This document shows, piece by piece, positions 13,125 to 25,076 of a stretch of DNA of 45,671 nucleotides. The position numbers and the translations under genes are program-made. How positions within the stretch are numbered: position 1 is the stretch's first letter; the number at the start of each line of letters is the position of its first letter. Source of the stretch: Seison nebaliae. Lineage: Eukaryota > Rotifera > Pararotatoria > Seisonacea > Seisonidae. Under the pieces are notes generated by a model, which ran no database searches, had not been told where the DNA came from, and saw only the letters and a program-made list of their open reading frames with translations. Location of the stretch: NCBI GenBank assembly GCA_023231475.1, contig JALJEE010001512.1, positions 1 to 45,671 of the forward strand, read 5' to 3'.

Positions 13125-15720
13125 ATTTAGAATTTTTCTTCTTTTTCTTTGTCTCTCCAATCCAATTTTATAGTTACACGACGAGATTTTATTTGACGTG
13201 GTAAGTGACTGAACCTAGAAGATTCAAAGCTAATAATTTACACGACTTACTCCCCTTTCTCCTTCTCTTAATTTCATTTAAATTTATTCTAAACATTTTC
13301 ATTCCAATCTTCCCACCACCATAACTTGCGATTCATTCTGATATTATTTTTTTTATAATTTTCAATTTTTTTTATCATTTTATCCGTCGTGATGGAGTTA
13401 GATATCGATTATCTAATAATCGAAATTAATCTGTTTTTAACAAAATTTTTCTTTCAAATAATTCTCAAGAAGTTGCCTTGATTATTATTTCGATTTAGTT
13501 GACTTGACAGTGGATTAACGGAGAAGAAAACAAGGAACCAGTTAATATCAAATTTTTACTCCCACTCCTGCCCATCAATAATGATTAAGGAAATAATTGG
13601 AGGGAGATACGACGATTACATATCATGTTGTTTTAGGAGGAAGGAGTGATGTACATGTCAGGGTAGAAAAATAGGCGATAATATAGTAGTAATGTCCTAC
13701 AAATGAATAATAGAAAGACCGAAATGAATAAGAGATAAATGAAAAAAATTAATATTCCTCCCAACAGTTATCAGGTGCTAATTGGACAATCGTGCATGTT
13801 GTTATCGACAATATCGTTGATGAACTGATTCACATTTCCTATTAATTTCTCCATTTACGTTCTGTTCAACTGTGTTTGGGACTAATTGAAGGGAAGAAGG
13901 ATAATAAAGTCTTCGTCCAATAAATTCGACTCGAATCAGACGACGACCAAATCTAAATCATCAAATGCAAAGCAACTAGTTCTTCATTTCTTTTTAATCT
14001 AGCGACCTAATCAGAAAATTCGTGACGGTATTGAGTTAGTACAGGTATAATTATATGATCCTTCTACTCCGAAGATATGAGAGAAGTATTATTTCATGAT
14101 TGCATATCATTTTGACGATCATATAATTTATCTATGAACTTTATAAACTGTCGATTGTGAAGTGTATGTATGACGTTTTCATTGTCCTCCTCTTCTATTC
14201 TCATCCACTTAACCCTTACATTTCATTCAAAGCAATAATAATGATGGCGAATAAATTAACCATAAATAGTATAAACAAATGTCAAGAAAAGTTTTTCGCT
14301 TTTTTCTACTTACAGATATTTCAAAAGTTTTTTAAAAAATTTCCGAACGATGAAGCAAACCGTAAAAATGAGGGGGAGATCTAATAATTTTCCATTTTAT
14401 TCATTCCACATTTAACTTCATGAATTTCTTGAACTAGCACACTTACTAATTTTCAAAGTTCTGAGTTTTCTTCATAAATTTTCTTAAAATCATTTTGATC
14501 ATGTCTCAAATTTAAAGTGGACAGAAAAGAGATGGTGTACAAATCGTCAATATGTAATTGGTAAGTAGTCATTTCATAAAAGAGGAACGCTTCCTGTCTT
14601 GTGCGCTTCTCCCATCGCCTTCCAACTGTCTTTTCTCACGTATTCATCATGAATAGTATCATGCAGGCAAAGTTTATTTTGTGTGTACAGGATGTAAGGC
14701 TCATTGTCGGGTTCATGTTGAACGAAGATAGAAATAGAACATGAAAATTTTCAAATTGTGTTTCAATTTAAGTCACCTAATTCTATGTGTTCCTCTCTAC
14801 ATATTACATCTTAACTACGCAACGGTGACATCGTCCATCTAAAGAAATATCAGAGATTTTGGTTGTCTTAGCAAAAATTAATAAATCAGCAAGACAGTCC
14901 TCCATGCTACCCCTAAAAACAGAGGGGATGTAAGTGAACATTGGAAATATTCGTTTTTTTTTTATTGTAAATAGATCGACTCCAAACAGCCCACCTCCAC
15001 TATATCTACTACTACTACTACTACACGTATTTTGTTCATTAATATTTCCATTCCAATAATTTTTTTCAGAGAAATTTATAGCATAATTTCTATCTAATTA
15101 TGAAAGAAAACTTTCGATTACGATGTAACGCAAAACATGACGATGTTGGAGATGAATGAACCAACCAAGTTGACACGAAACAATAAAGTTCGATAAATTC
15201 CTTCAATTCTTTTTCAATCATCGTGATTAACATGTATAAAGAGATTTCTGAAATAGTTCATAGAAATGTAGATTTGTCTTCTTCTATTTGACTTGTCTTC
15301 ATTTTCAGTTTGAAATAATTCGTCTACTTTCCTCCATACCATTCTCCATTCATTCATTCCTCCATGGATAAGCATCATCCTTTCATTCATCTGTTTCCAT
15401 CGAGTATCCCCGTTCACTTAAAAGAAAATAATTCGATGGAATTGGATTAAATGTCTACATTGGGTTTTTCTTTTTGTTGAGAGAAATTTAAGTAAAACTT
15501 TTTATGTATATTTCCATTTTTCATGATGCTGGATGTTCATCATTTAACCCGACTCTTTATCCATAATTGATTTCCCGTCAGGAAACCGTATCGTCTCCTT
15601 AATCTTTCGTTTAATTATCCTAAAAATTTTATGAATCATTCAATTTCCATCTTACTTATGTTAGAAAAAAAAATTTTTCGATACAATTCTAATTAGATAA
15701 TTCAACGATATTCAAGAGAT
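13125..15720. other. Intergenic, no gene supported
   Basis: 2.6 kb between SSR4 and the neuropeptide gene, which are divergent. It should hold the promoters of both. I see only short AT-rich frames and a small CTA repeat at 15006-15024, and no RNA gene or mobile element. Confidence 0.5.
15006..15024. repeat. Short (CTA)n microsatellite
   Basis: About six CTA/ACT units between SSR4 and the neuropeptide gene. Confidence 0.8.
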
Positions 15721-16059
15721 ATGACGCGACTTTCCTTCAATTTAATTTGCGGAATATTCATTTTTTGCCTAAGTACTTCGATTCATCACGCTAACTCGTT
15801 GCCATGGCAACCGGATGATGCGTATTTAGTGAAAGCTCTTCGTCGCATCATATTGGAAGATCGGGATGACGGGATAGTGGATTGGAAGAAGATCTTCGAA
15901 CCGAAGGAAATTAAACTCATCGACAATGTTGCGAAGAAACGGAGTAAACTACTCAACATGCCACGTTGGGGCAAGCGCAATGAATATATGCCATTACAAT
16001 CGATCATCGACGATGATTATGATAAGCGATCATTCAAATCAATACCACGTTGGGGATAA
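15721..16059 (+). CDS. PRWamide neuropeptide precursor, ecdysis-triggering-hormone-like
   Basis: A 112-residue intronless preprohormone. Residues 1-26 are a signal peptide (hydrophobic core LICGIFIFCL). Two peptides are framed by processing sites. SKLLNMPRW lies between KKR and GKR. SFKSIPRW follows KR and ends in a single Gly just before the stop codon. In both, the Gly supplies a C-terminal amide, so the products would be SKLLNMPRWamide and SFKSIPRWamide. Insect ecdysis-triggering hormones end in PRX-amide (for example the KTIPRI-amide type) and come from similarly short precursors with the peptides near each other, so this is the closest family I know. Pyrokinin and CAPA peptides also end PRX-amide and are the alternative. 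Trp at the last position is unusual for either. The spacer between the peptides is acidic (DDDYD). The frame begins at the first ATG, which is followed directly by the signal sequence. Confidence 0.75.
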   Translation: MTRLSFNLICGIFIFCLSTSIHHANSLPWQPDDAYLVKALRRIILEDRDDGIVDWKKIFEPKEIKLIDNVAKKRSKLLNMPRWGKRNEYMPLQSIIDDDYDKRSFKSIPRWG

Positions 16060-16544
16060 ACGAAACAATTCATAAAGATTGATTTACATTCGACATCTCT
16101 CCACATGCACACACACACACACACACATATACACAATTACACCCACACATCTTCACGTGCACCCCAAACATACACCAATACTGCCCATACTCTACTTTTC
16201 TCTATTAATATATTCCAAAGTTGTCATTCGTGTGCAAATATGAGTTGTGGTATGAAATTATTCGTTTAATATCAACTAATTTATTCATTAGACCATTTTT
16301 TATTTAATGGAGGAAGAACATCGGTCTATTTTCTTTTTTAACTTTTTTTGGGAGAAAGAATGCACATCTCATCAATATGTTTTATTTTATTTTTCTAAAT
16401 TTTATTTTTATTTAATAAATAAATTCATTTGGAACGTTCTCTTCCCATACCAATCCTCTCATCGAATTCTTTCTTTCAAATCGAAAATTTTTCCGTTCCG
16501 AAAAAAAAAAACAAAATGACAATAACAAATTTATTCCATGAAAT
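16060..16544. other. Convergent 3' region between the neuropeptide gene and OSTC
   Basis: It holds the 3' UTR of the neuropeptide gene with a CA tract at about 16108-16128 followed by more CA-rich sequence, then AT-rich DNA. No gene is seen. Confidence 0.55.
16108..16128 (+). repeat. CA microsatellite in the neuropeptide 3' UTR
   Basis: A CA run about 50 bases after the stop codon, with looser CA-rich sequence continuing to about 16170. Confidence 0.85.
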
Positions 16545-17090
16545 TTAATTGGGTGACAGATAATATCTAGAGAGAACGACAATTATCAGAGAATTTGAGA
16601 AAGAAATACTAACGGTAGTTTTATTGAAATAAATAATCGCGCTGCCAAATATGGGAGAACTGTCATGATCGATCCAATTCCCATTGTCATGTAACGGTTG
16701 AATCGTCGGATTCCTGGCGCTTGCGCCATTGTCAAGAGGACCAGTCCAGTTCCGCCTAAGACGAACATCATCGATGATACTAATCCTTCCATGATATATT
16801 GACCGTTCATTCGATAGAGAAGAAATGGTTCCATTACCGTTCTTCCCATACTATCCGTTTTCGTTCCCATCGAATGTGGTTCAATAATCACATCATAAAC
16901 AATTCCTGAAAACAGAATAAGAAAATAATTAAGGAGAAAATGGAGAACCTCCAACGAATAAGAAGTAGGTCAACATGGCAAAACCGAAAAACAAATTTTT
17001 CGACGGAAGTGCAAACCATGATGGGCGACGGAATTGGATGTTCGGTGCCTCCAACCAACTGAATACGAGTCGTTCGAGAATTACGGACAT
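16545..17090 (-). CDS. OSTC: Oligosaccharyltransferase complex subunit OSTC (DC2)
   Basis: OSTC (DC2) links the STT3A oligosaccharyltransferase to the Sec61 channel so that proteins are N-glycosylated as they enter the ER. Exons on the minus strand are 16949-17090, 16614-16905 and 16545-16566, 152 residues against 149 in human. The three membrane helices are in order, and family landmarks are clear: PSWF near residue 25 (human PPWL), YDVIIEP (human YDVIVEP), YRMNGQYIMEGL (human YRVNGQYIMEGL) and the C-terminal IKLPYYL (human MKLPGYL). The last exon codes for only seven residues. Introns are 43 and 47 nt with donors GTTCTC and GTTAGT. The start is the Met of MSVILERL, which aligns with the human start region. 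Confidence 0.93.
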
Positions 17091-18409
17091 TGACAAAAAC
17101 GAATTAAATGATTTTGAATCTATTTGAAAATGAATTAATTCTTTTCCACTTTCTATCAAGTTGGAGAATGGTTCTGATGACGTTGAGAATTGAACGGAAA
17201 AAATTCTCGGGAAAGCTTCCCCTTCAAATTAGAAACCTACCCCAACTTTCTTCATTTGGATGATAAATTTTTTTAAAACCATTTTCACATTTCCATGAAA
17301 TTGTTGGAATTATTCCAGCCGATTTTCTATTACTTACTATTAGTTTTTTCAGAAATGATCCATATTATGACATTATTATAGAACAAAAATATCATGTCGA
17401 AGGAAATAGTTTATGATAATTTTCCTTTACTTGTTTTGTCCAAATGTTAGATACTATTCTTTGGTAGAAAATTAGTGTAAAACTTAAAACATGTTTATTA
17501 CCCTTTAATCCATAAAATAAAGAGTATCGACTGTATTGGTTTGAAATTTTATCGATTGATACACGATCAATTTTATAAAAATCGATTCGGCATAAAATAT
17601 CCTCACAGACGTTAGAATATGTGCACAACAAATGCAAACAAAAATAGTTTTTTATAAACAATCTAAATAAAAATTTCCAATAATTTAAATTTGTCAATTA
17701 AGCAAATTTTCTGTAGATAATGAAAAAATAATCCTTCTCGGACACTATTCAATAATTGCGTAACCATTAGATATTTATAAATTTTTTTTACATTTACAGT
17801 CGATTGTTCAGGCTGAAATCGAATATTGTACATAAAGTTATTTTTTTTAATTTAAAAACCTAAAATGTAATTTTCCATGTTCGTCAATCAATCGATTATT
17901 TGGAACGAATTTTAATTTCATTTTTCTTAAAATTATAACTATTTGAAAGAACTTGAACCGAAGTATGAAGTGTATGAAATTTTACGAATATTACGAATAC
18001 TAAATGAAGAAAATTATGAACGTTCAAAAAAAATTTAATTAACGGAACAATTAATTATAATTTTTTAAATTTATATAATTCAAATATTTCAGGGAAAATT
18101 ATTTTCCTGATAATTTAATAAATAAACTTTATCGGTTCAGAAGAGAATATTCAGATAGCGCAAACGATTTAAGGAATTAAATGAAGAGAAAGAAGTTATA
18201 ACTTCTTTAAGATTTCGTTCATGATTTAACTTTAAGTTATAACTTAAAGTTCATTGATTACGTTCATCGAATTTATTTAAAAGTTGAAAGTTCTCATTTA
18301 AAATCTAATAATAATAACTTTAAAATGGTTTCATTGAATAAATTGGAATTGTGGAAAGAAGAATGAGAATGAAAGAAAGAAAGAATAAATATGGACAAGG
18401 AAAGGATAA
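17091..18409. other. Intergenic with two perfect palindromes, no gene supported
   Basis: A very AT-rich stretch upstream of OSTC and downstream of the PTB-domain gene. Frames are short and compositionally biased. The notable structure is the palindrome pair at 18189-18251. Confidence 0.5.
18189..18251. repeat. Pair of perfect palindromes sharing the core AAGTTATAACTT
   Basis: 18189-18208 is a perfect 20-bp palindrome and 18228-18251 a perfect 24-bp one. Both are built on AAGTTATAACTT and their centres are 41 bp apart, close to four helical turns. They could be dimeric protein-binding sites, or hairpins if transcribed. Confidence 0.8.
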
Positions 18410-18931
18410 TTATTGTTGGGTGTTGGGGTATAGATTGAATGCGCGACAAACTAGTTGAACTAATAATTCAACATATTGTGAATTAATTGCTAAGAAGCAA
18501 TAACAACAAATAGTGGAAGATGAATATAGAGTATTCAATGCGTTCATTGCGAATACTTTGGGATAACGAACATCTTGGACGACGTAAGAGATGTGACTGA
18601 TGGGAAAATGACGAATGATTTTTTGCGCTTCCAATAATCGTTTTTCTTGTTTATCTCGATGTTTAATGAGATTATCAGGCGATTGAACGGGAACGATATA
18701 GATTCCATCTTGATTAACAAAGAGTTCGACGGAGACACATAAATCTAAATCATCAGCATTTCTTAAACGTTCCACAATCTTATCAACAGATGATCGTAAT
18801 CGATCCCCACCCCAAAGTACATCGATTTCACATTCACCCAAATACTTCATTTTCACTTTCTGCGGTAATTGTACATCGTCGTTGATATTGCTGATCTCAT
18901 GATAAAAATTGAAATTGGATCCATTGTTCAT
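18410..18931 (-). CDS. PTB (PID) domain adaptor protein
   Basis: A 173-residue intronless frame that is almost entirely one phosphotyrosine-binding (PID) domain. The first strand reads VKMKYLGE, the usual V-x-YLG opening. A long basic helix-linker follows, then HISYVVQDVRYPKVFAMNA, matching the family's I-x-Y-x-x-x-D-x-x-x-P-x-x-FA strand pair, and a C-terminal helix (YVELLVQLVCRAF). Similar layouts occur in PID1 and FAM43 proteins, adaptors for NPxY tails of receptors such as LRP1, but I cannot choose a subfamily. The chosen ATG at 18931 is the first in a frame that stays open about 30 codons further upstream without a Met, so an upstream exon cannot be excluded. Confidence 0.7.
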   Translation of the reverse strand: MNNGSNFNFYHEISNINDDVQLPQKVKMKYLGECEIDVLWGGDRLRSSVDKIVERLRNADDLDLCVSVELFVNQDGIYIVPVQSPDNLIKHRDKQEKRLLEAQKIIRHFPISHISYVVQDVRYPKVFAMNALNTLYSSSTICCYCFLAINSQYVELLVQLVCRAFNLYPNTQQ

Positions 18932-21900
18932 TTTATCATAATCGATTTTGATTTGAAGATGGTGTATATGATGTGAATTGAATGTCTTCTTTATTTCAAA
19001 CGCAATTCAATTAATTCAATTTATTGTTTGTTTGTGATTGAATGAAATAAAATTCAACATTGAAACTGATAATCGTAATGTGTCCGTTGTTGTTCTTGTA
19101 CTTGTAACAACAATAATGTGTTTAATGAGAACTGCAATGACAACTTCCTATAAGAGAAAGACGTCGATGTTCGTCGTTGTCTTCATTCTCCTCCTTTTGT
19201 ATACTTTCTCTGGAATAGAAGAGTTATTGGAGAAAATATTTTTATAAAACAAAGAAATAAGTGACAACTCCTTCAATTTCGTGGTATATGATACCTATTA
19301 ATATCATATCATTCCTAGTTCTATTCGACTATTTCTCTCCCCGCTTCATGGAGTCCAACAATAAAATTTCGATAAGAATCATTTCCACATGAACTCAAAT
19401 TAGACGTCTCATTCGTTAAGAAAGACTATTGGACCTAATGTGGAACTGCAGCACATGTATATGTATATGTATATATATATATAATTATTCTCCAGAAATC
19501 ATATATACTTCAATTCCATTACACTCCACAACACAACTTCGACGTCTCGGGGAATTGGAGACGTTGGTCGAATAAGAAAAGTATTGGGGGAAAACATGAA
19601 GAAACAAAACTGACGTTAGCTCAAGTGTCTTGTCCTTTCCATTTCGTATATGTCAACCGATTTAAAGTTTTATATTTTGATACTTCTCCCTTTTCTCTCA
19701 TGAAACACATAATCATTTAAATTTCCTTTTTCAAATTTCAATTTTAATAAAATGTAGTAAATAATTAAAAATCAAATAAGAATTTACTTCGAGAAAGAAA
19801 GAAAGAACTTTGGAGAATTCTCCCTAAAGACAATTTATTTCGTTCGACATTATTATTTTTCTATTATAATCCAACAAGATAATATATTGTCTTTGTTTTA
19901 GAACAAGGATAAGTTGAGAAAAACAAATATTTCTTAATAACAATAAAAGAAAGAAAATTTTTAAAAGTTAAGACATCATTCTTATTAGTCTTTATTAGGT
20001 AAATGGGATTGTGTGAGACGACATAATCAGGAATTGAGAAGAGAAGGAATTGGTTCGAAAGGTTTAATAAGGAAAAAAAAGGTTGAAATATTGAACATAT
20101 GCAGGAATTAATGTTGTCGTTAAAAACTCGTTAAGTATTGAGGAATTGCACTTTGTAAAACGGTTAAATGTTAAGTGGAAGGCAATGATGGTGGGAGAGA
20201 AGGATGTGATAGATATCTATTATTCATCAATAGAGAACACATTAATTGGTGTAATATATCAATAGAGAAATCGTAATAGATCTGACGGAAACTGAAAAAG
20301 ATGAAACCACTAACGATCCGTAGCCATTTAGACTCATTAGCACAGTTAACCGATTCATTGAGACTGTTGTTCCATTCGATGCTCTTCCGCTTTCTTAAAA
20401 ACAGATTACTTATTTATCGTCTTCATATCAACAATGAATCATCTGATCTATTCTTCCCTACTATCTATTGACTCTCATTCTCTTCCATCTCTTCTCCGTC
20501 TTCATTTTACTCCGTTTGTTACTTCTTCTTCCTAAAACTTAAAACTTAACTCGTAGTCCAACTTTCAATCGTTTTGTTCGAATGAGAAATTATGTGGAAT
20601 TTAATAATTTCATTTACCTTCCCTCACTGTCACCAAAAAAATAATGATAATTTATGCTAACAATAACAATGATAAAGAGGAAAATGGTAATGAGACTTTG
20701 GAGAAAGCGTCTCCTTCTTCCCACGGAGGAAAACCTTAAAATGATTCTGTTGATTTACTGTTGTGGAGCTAATACTACCAGATGGGGAATGAGAAGGTGT
20801 TTCAAAACGTCAAACGATACGGAGGGCGCAACGTCGAGAATAAGGACAAAGAAATGAAACGAAATACATCTAATAATAATGATATAATAGCAACAGATTG
20901 TATCATAAATTGAAGAAATGAAAAAAAAAACCGAATTTACATGTGCAACATGTACATGTTGTATTCTTCTGACTTCTTAATCGGGTAATCATGCAAGGAA
21001 ATATTAAGAAAATTAGAACGGCTGTGACTGACTACTCACACTCTCGTTAGTTCGTTCATTTGATCGAACCTTTCATTTGTGTTATTTTTCCATCTATCTC
21101 ATTCTGAAGCGAACTGGAACGCCATCTGCTTATACTAATTTGATGCAGTAGCAGCAGTTCATGTAAAATTTGCAATTCCAAAAAAATTAGTTAATAGGCA
21201 ACATAAGAACCCGACTATTTCGCTCAACGCACAAATGGAGAATGATGACATGGAGCGATGGTATATATGTTGGAGAAAGTTTGAAGAGAAGTGCTGACTA
21301 ATTTTCTTCCAATAATCAATTCTCACAATATATGGAATTAAGAATTCTCTTAATGATTCGAGACAAAAAAAAAAACGAATTAATTTTGCAGACGCACATC
21401 TCGTCTTATTAGGACGATCAATAATAAGTGCGAGAGCAGACAGAAGAAGATAATTATTTCGATAACATCACTTTGTTAGAAATAATAATTCTCTCTATTT
21501 CATTTCCTTATCATTCACATCTCATTCCACATAAATATCAATCATTTCTTTTTAATTTTTTCCATTTTTATGATTTGGGAGGAATGAAGATGGGCGTTAT
21601 TCTCATCCGAATGCTTATAACACCGCATCTCGTCTATTAACGAAATATTAATCGATATGAGACAACTCTCTAATCTAATTGATCGGTGGGATAATCAATC
21701 GGATGACATATCACCACAATTCGTCATTATAAATCTCTTTCGTGAATCTCATCAATTCCATCAGAGTGTTATATTGGACCTTTGACTGAGTTGGAGTGAG
21801 ACGATGAAATGATGAAATTGAATATTTCCGTTTTTTTTTAAGGAATCATCCAAAAATCAATCGGATCATTTCCTCATTTCAAATATCTCCACCATCGACA

Positions 21901-22770
21901 TTGACAACAAAGATCAAAATATGACACAATAATCGAATTGATTTTCATAACGTCGCAATTTGACATGAAAACGGATGAGAGTTGTTGAGAAGAAAAATGT
22001 GGTTGTGAGAACAAGTTTCATGTGAGAAGAAAAAGAAAATCTCTGTCATTTTATATGATCACCATCCGTCATCATTAAAGAGCTTTCTTGGACAGAAAAG
22101 ACTGATAGAGGAAACAACGACTCCATAGTTCATTCTTATCGATTCTTCCCTCAAAAGTTCAAGTCATTCATCATTAAACGAATGAATCAACTCGATCTCT
22201 GTCCCAATGAGGGAGAGAAAGAACGTTTGTTGAAGAGAAAGATGAAATTTCAATTCTAAACTCATCACAATTAAATGATCTTCAAGAAAAAATAAAAAAA
22301 AATAATAATAATAAATTGAATAATAACGACGTCTTCATGTTGACAACATTCGTCGCTCATTTTTTTTAGATTTCCATTTATAATTATACCAGTAGTAGTT
22401 GATGATGGAAATTGAATATTAAATGTTTTTCTTATTAGATGAATTTAAATAAATTCTCTTCAATTCAGAGTTCAATTAACAACAATCCTTATCTTCTCAA
22501 ACGAAACATCTCATCATTCATCCAAAATTCGAAGGAATTGTTATGATCGACTTCTCACGAACTAAATTTCCTTAATTCTCATCTCATTCGTCATCTATCT
22601 TCCCAATTACCATTATTATTATATTACTTCATGTCTCTCTAATTGTTTATAAAGTTATTTCTGATAAATTTCATGATAAACTCTCCTTCCATAAACATTC
22701 CCGTTAATCGAAAGAATATTTTCCCAAAAAATTTATTGTGTTCAAACTAAAAAAAAAAGAGAAAGAGATT
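18932..22770. other. Gene-poor 3.8 kb stretch
   Basis: No supported exon, RNA gene or mobile element. Contents I can point to are an alternating TA tract at 19455-19483 and a perfect 16-bp palindrome at 20946-20961. The remaining frames are short, mostly A- or T-rich and without protein-like composition. Confidence 0.5.
19455..19483. repeat. TATG/TA microsatellite
   Basis: A TATATG run merging into pure TA. Confidence 0.85.
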
Positions 22771-23857
22771 TTAAGTTACTATATCTGCCAACGGTTTCTC
22801 ATCCTCTTCTCGATCGATATCGATCTGTTTCGAAAAAGAAATATTGGAAATTTGAGAATGAAAAAACAATTAACTCGATCAAGAACATGTTTATAGATGA
22901 GACAGGAAGTTCCATCCACAAATAAAGTTGATCGACCATCAATCCATCTAGAATGAATATGAAAAAAGAAATGGAAAATAAATTTCTATTAACTCCATCG
23001 CATTCTTCAGTGAATCATGATTTTCTGATTTTAATTGCCAAAACTTTATTGTCCACGGTTTGAAGAAGATGGTAGAATTGCGAATACCTTCTGCTCGCCA
23101 TCTAATCCCAACAGTTCCATTTTCTTCATTCAAATCCATCGCATTCACCACTTTCAGTCGAACGAATCCATAACGAGCATGAGAAATCAATCGATATTTT
23201 GTTAATTGCATCACATAAGAAGAGACTCCTCTTATTAAGGAATCAGAATTGGGAGAGTTAGAAAATAAAATTTAAAGTTTTTTTTAAAGAAAATTTAAAA
23301 ATTCCGAAAAGAAAATTTGTAAAATCCGAAAAAAAATTTGGAATTCGAAGAACTTCTTGATTAACGAACATTGAAAGGGAAGATTGAGAATTACGAAGAA
23401 AAATTTGGAGAAAATGGAAATTGATTAATACGAAGAAGAAAAAGAAAATAAAAAATTTCGAAGGAAAAAAATTGAAATTTCGAAGAAAAAAATTTTGAGA
23501 AAGAAGTAGAACTTATAAATGATTGGTTGGTCTGGATTAAAATGATTTTCGAATATCACATCTTTCCTATACATGACGTAGGGATGATATTCGGCGAAGA
23601 ATTTGGGTATCTATATATTGATATATTGTTGGATTGAAATGATTTTAATTGAAAAATGAAATGAAAAGAAAATGAAAGAGAAAATTTGAGAAACTTTCGT
23701 TCTAATAATAAATAACGTGTGGAGTGAGAAATTGTTCGATATATCGCAATTGGGATAATGTCACTTCTCCAGTTTTGTTTTTTGGTGGATGATATTTCAT
23801 CGATTCTAATGAATGATGTCGAATGAATGATATTGTTGATCGATTAATTATCTTCAT
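22771..23857 (-). CDS. C6orf136: C6orf136-like protein (DUF2358 family), probably mitochondrial
   Basis: Five exons on the minus strand: 23717-23857, 23513-23610, 22994-23230, 22875-22947 and 22771-22824, 200 residues with all phases consistent. The family layout is recognisable: FFAEYHPYVMYRKDVIF matches the F...HDY.MYS.DVEF segment, then YRLISHARYGFVRLKVV and GIRWRAEG match the central beta region of C6orf136, and LFVDGTSCLIYKHVLDR matches the closing strands that read ...GLI.RHR.DK in human. The fold is of the SnoaL/NTF2-like kind. The N-terminus (MKIINRSTISFIRHHS) is basic and free of acidic residues, suiting a mitochondrial presequence (inference). The molecular function of the family is not established. 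It lies just downstream of MRPL47 on the same strand. Confidence 0.8.
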
Positions 23858-24170
23858 AATTGATGAGACAACTGAATTTGAAATTGGTTTATTGATGAAA
23901 GATCGATGGCATTTGATAAAAATGAGAAATTGCTGAACATCAACTCGAAATAGACTTCGGCTTTTAAATTACATTAAATTCAAAATTATTCCAAATCCAG
24001 AAGATAGTCGAGAGTTCATTCTTATCGAATTGGATGAGAATGAAAATAAAAATTAATCTAATTGAAAATTCATTAAAAGAAATTTGGTTTTATTTCAAAA
24101 ATTTCAGACGAATTATATTTCATAAAATTAAAATTTTCTTCAAAATAAAAACAATTATCAACTGTACATA
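23858..24170. other. Spacer between MRPL47 and the C6orf136-like gene
   Basis: It holds the 3' UTR of MRPL47 and presumably the promoter of the C6orf136-like gene. I see nothing else. Confidence 0.5.
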
Positions 24171-25076
24171 TTATTCGTTAATTTCTGATTGAGGTAATTT
24201 ACGTCGATTTTGAAGAAGATCAATCGCTTTCACGTTCTTGAATTCATTTGATTGCTCATCATAAATTTCAGTTTCTTTCGCAGTTTCGGGAAATTTATTT
24301 TTCATACGAGCTTTAAATTCTTTGAAACGTCTCTCGATTGATCTTTGTCGATTACGTTCCTTCTCCACAAATCTCGATTGATAACTTTTGATAAATTTCT
24401 TTAAAATGATGGAATTGGAAACGGTTTTAAAAGAGAATTGAATAAATATAATAATTGATTAAAGAGAAATTAACTGGTAAAGGTTGGAGCCATTTTAGTT
24501 TCCAAGTTGAGTTCACATACCAGGGAATGTGATATTCATGCTTCCGATAAGGTTGTCGAATACCCAACGAATTGATACGAATCGTTTTCTCATTCAATTT
24601 GTCGTGACGACTTTCTTTATTATCCAATTGAGCAAGTGCACGATCTCGTTCATTGACGACATATAATAAATTTTCCATACTCTCCTCTAACTTCCATGAT
24701 GAATATGAGAAAGAAATAATGGGAAAATTTAATAACAATATCGATCCTTTCTGGCGACGGAAATGTTTCATATTTGTGATAGAATTCTTCTTCTAACGTC
24801 ATAACCATATTTCTTGATTTTAATAAAACGAACCATAATTGATGGAGATCGCGATTTGATTTCAATCGTAATTCTTCTTTCTTCCAACTACGTCCTAATT
24901 ATTGGTAATGAATGAGAAATCCACACAAGAAATATTTAACCAAATTTCAACTTTTGTCCTTTCCATTCTTCTTCGTCTCCGAAAAATTCTTCCATCGAAT
25001 TAGATTTGGTAGAGAGGTGGAGATATCTTCGATTTGCAGTCGATGTGAGTAGAGAAGTCACACATCGAATTGACAT
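24171..25076 (-). CDS. MRPL47: Mitochondrial large ribosomal subunit protein uL29m (MRPL47)
   Basis: Structural protein of the mitochondrial large ribosomal subunit near the exit tunnel. Exons on the minus strand are 24941-25076, 24737-24894, 24475-24690 and 24171-24398, 245 residues. The family core is unmistakable: [30 protein letters not shown] and FPSPERID, then an [17 protein letters not shown] segment equivalent to the mammalian D.VVQERE.AL region, and [13 protein letters not shown] matching YPYKEHAVPVWMN. The C-terminal third is Lys/Glu-rich as in other animals. Residues 1-25 are Arg/Ser/Thr-rich without acidic residues, consistent with a presequence. Introns are 42-76 nt with donors GTTAAA, GTTATT and GTTAAT, and two acceptors (GGAAG, TTAAAG) lack a pyrimidine run directly before the AG. 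Divergent from PIN1 across 433 bp. Confidence 0.93.

Noticed and set aside
20654-20857. Plus-strand frame of 67 codons, Arg/Lys/Met-rich
   Set aside because: No signal peptide, domain or neighbour context. Likely chance in a gene-poor stretch.
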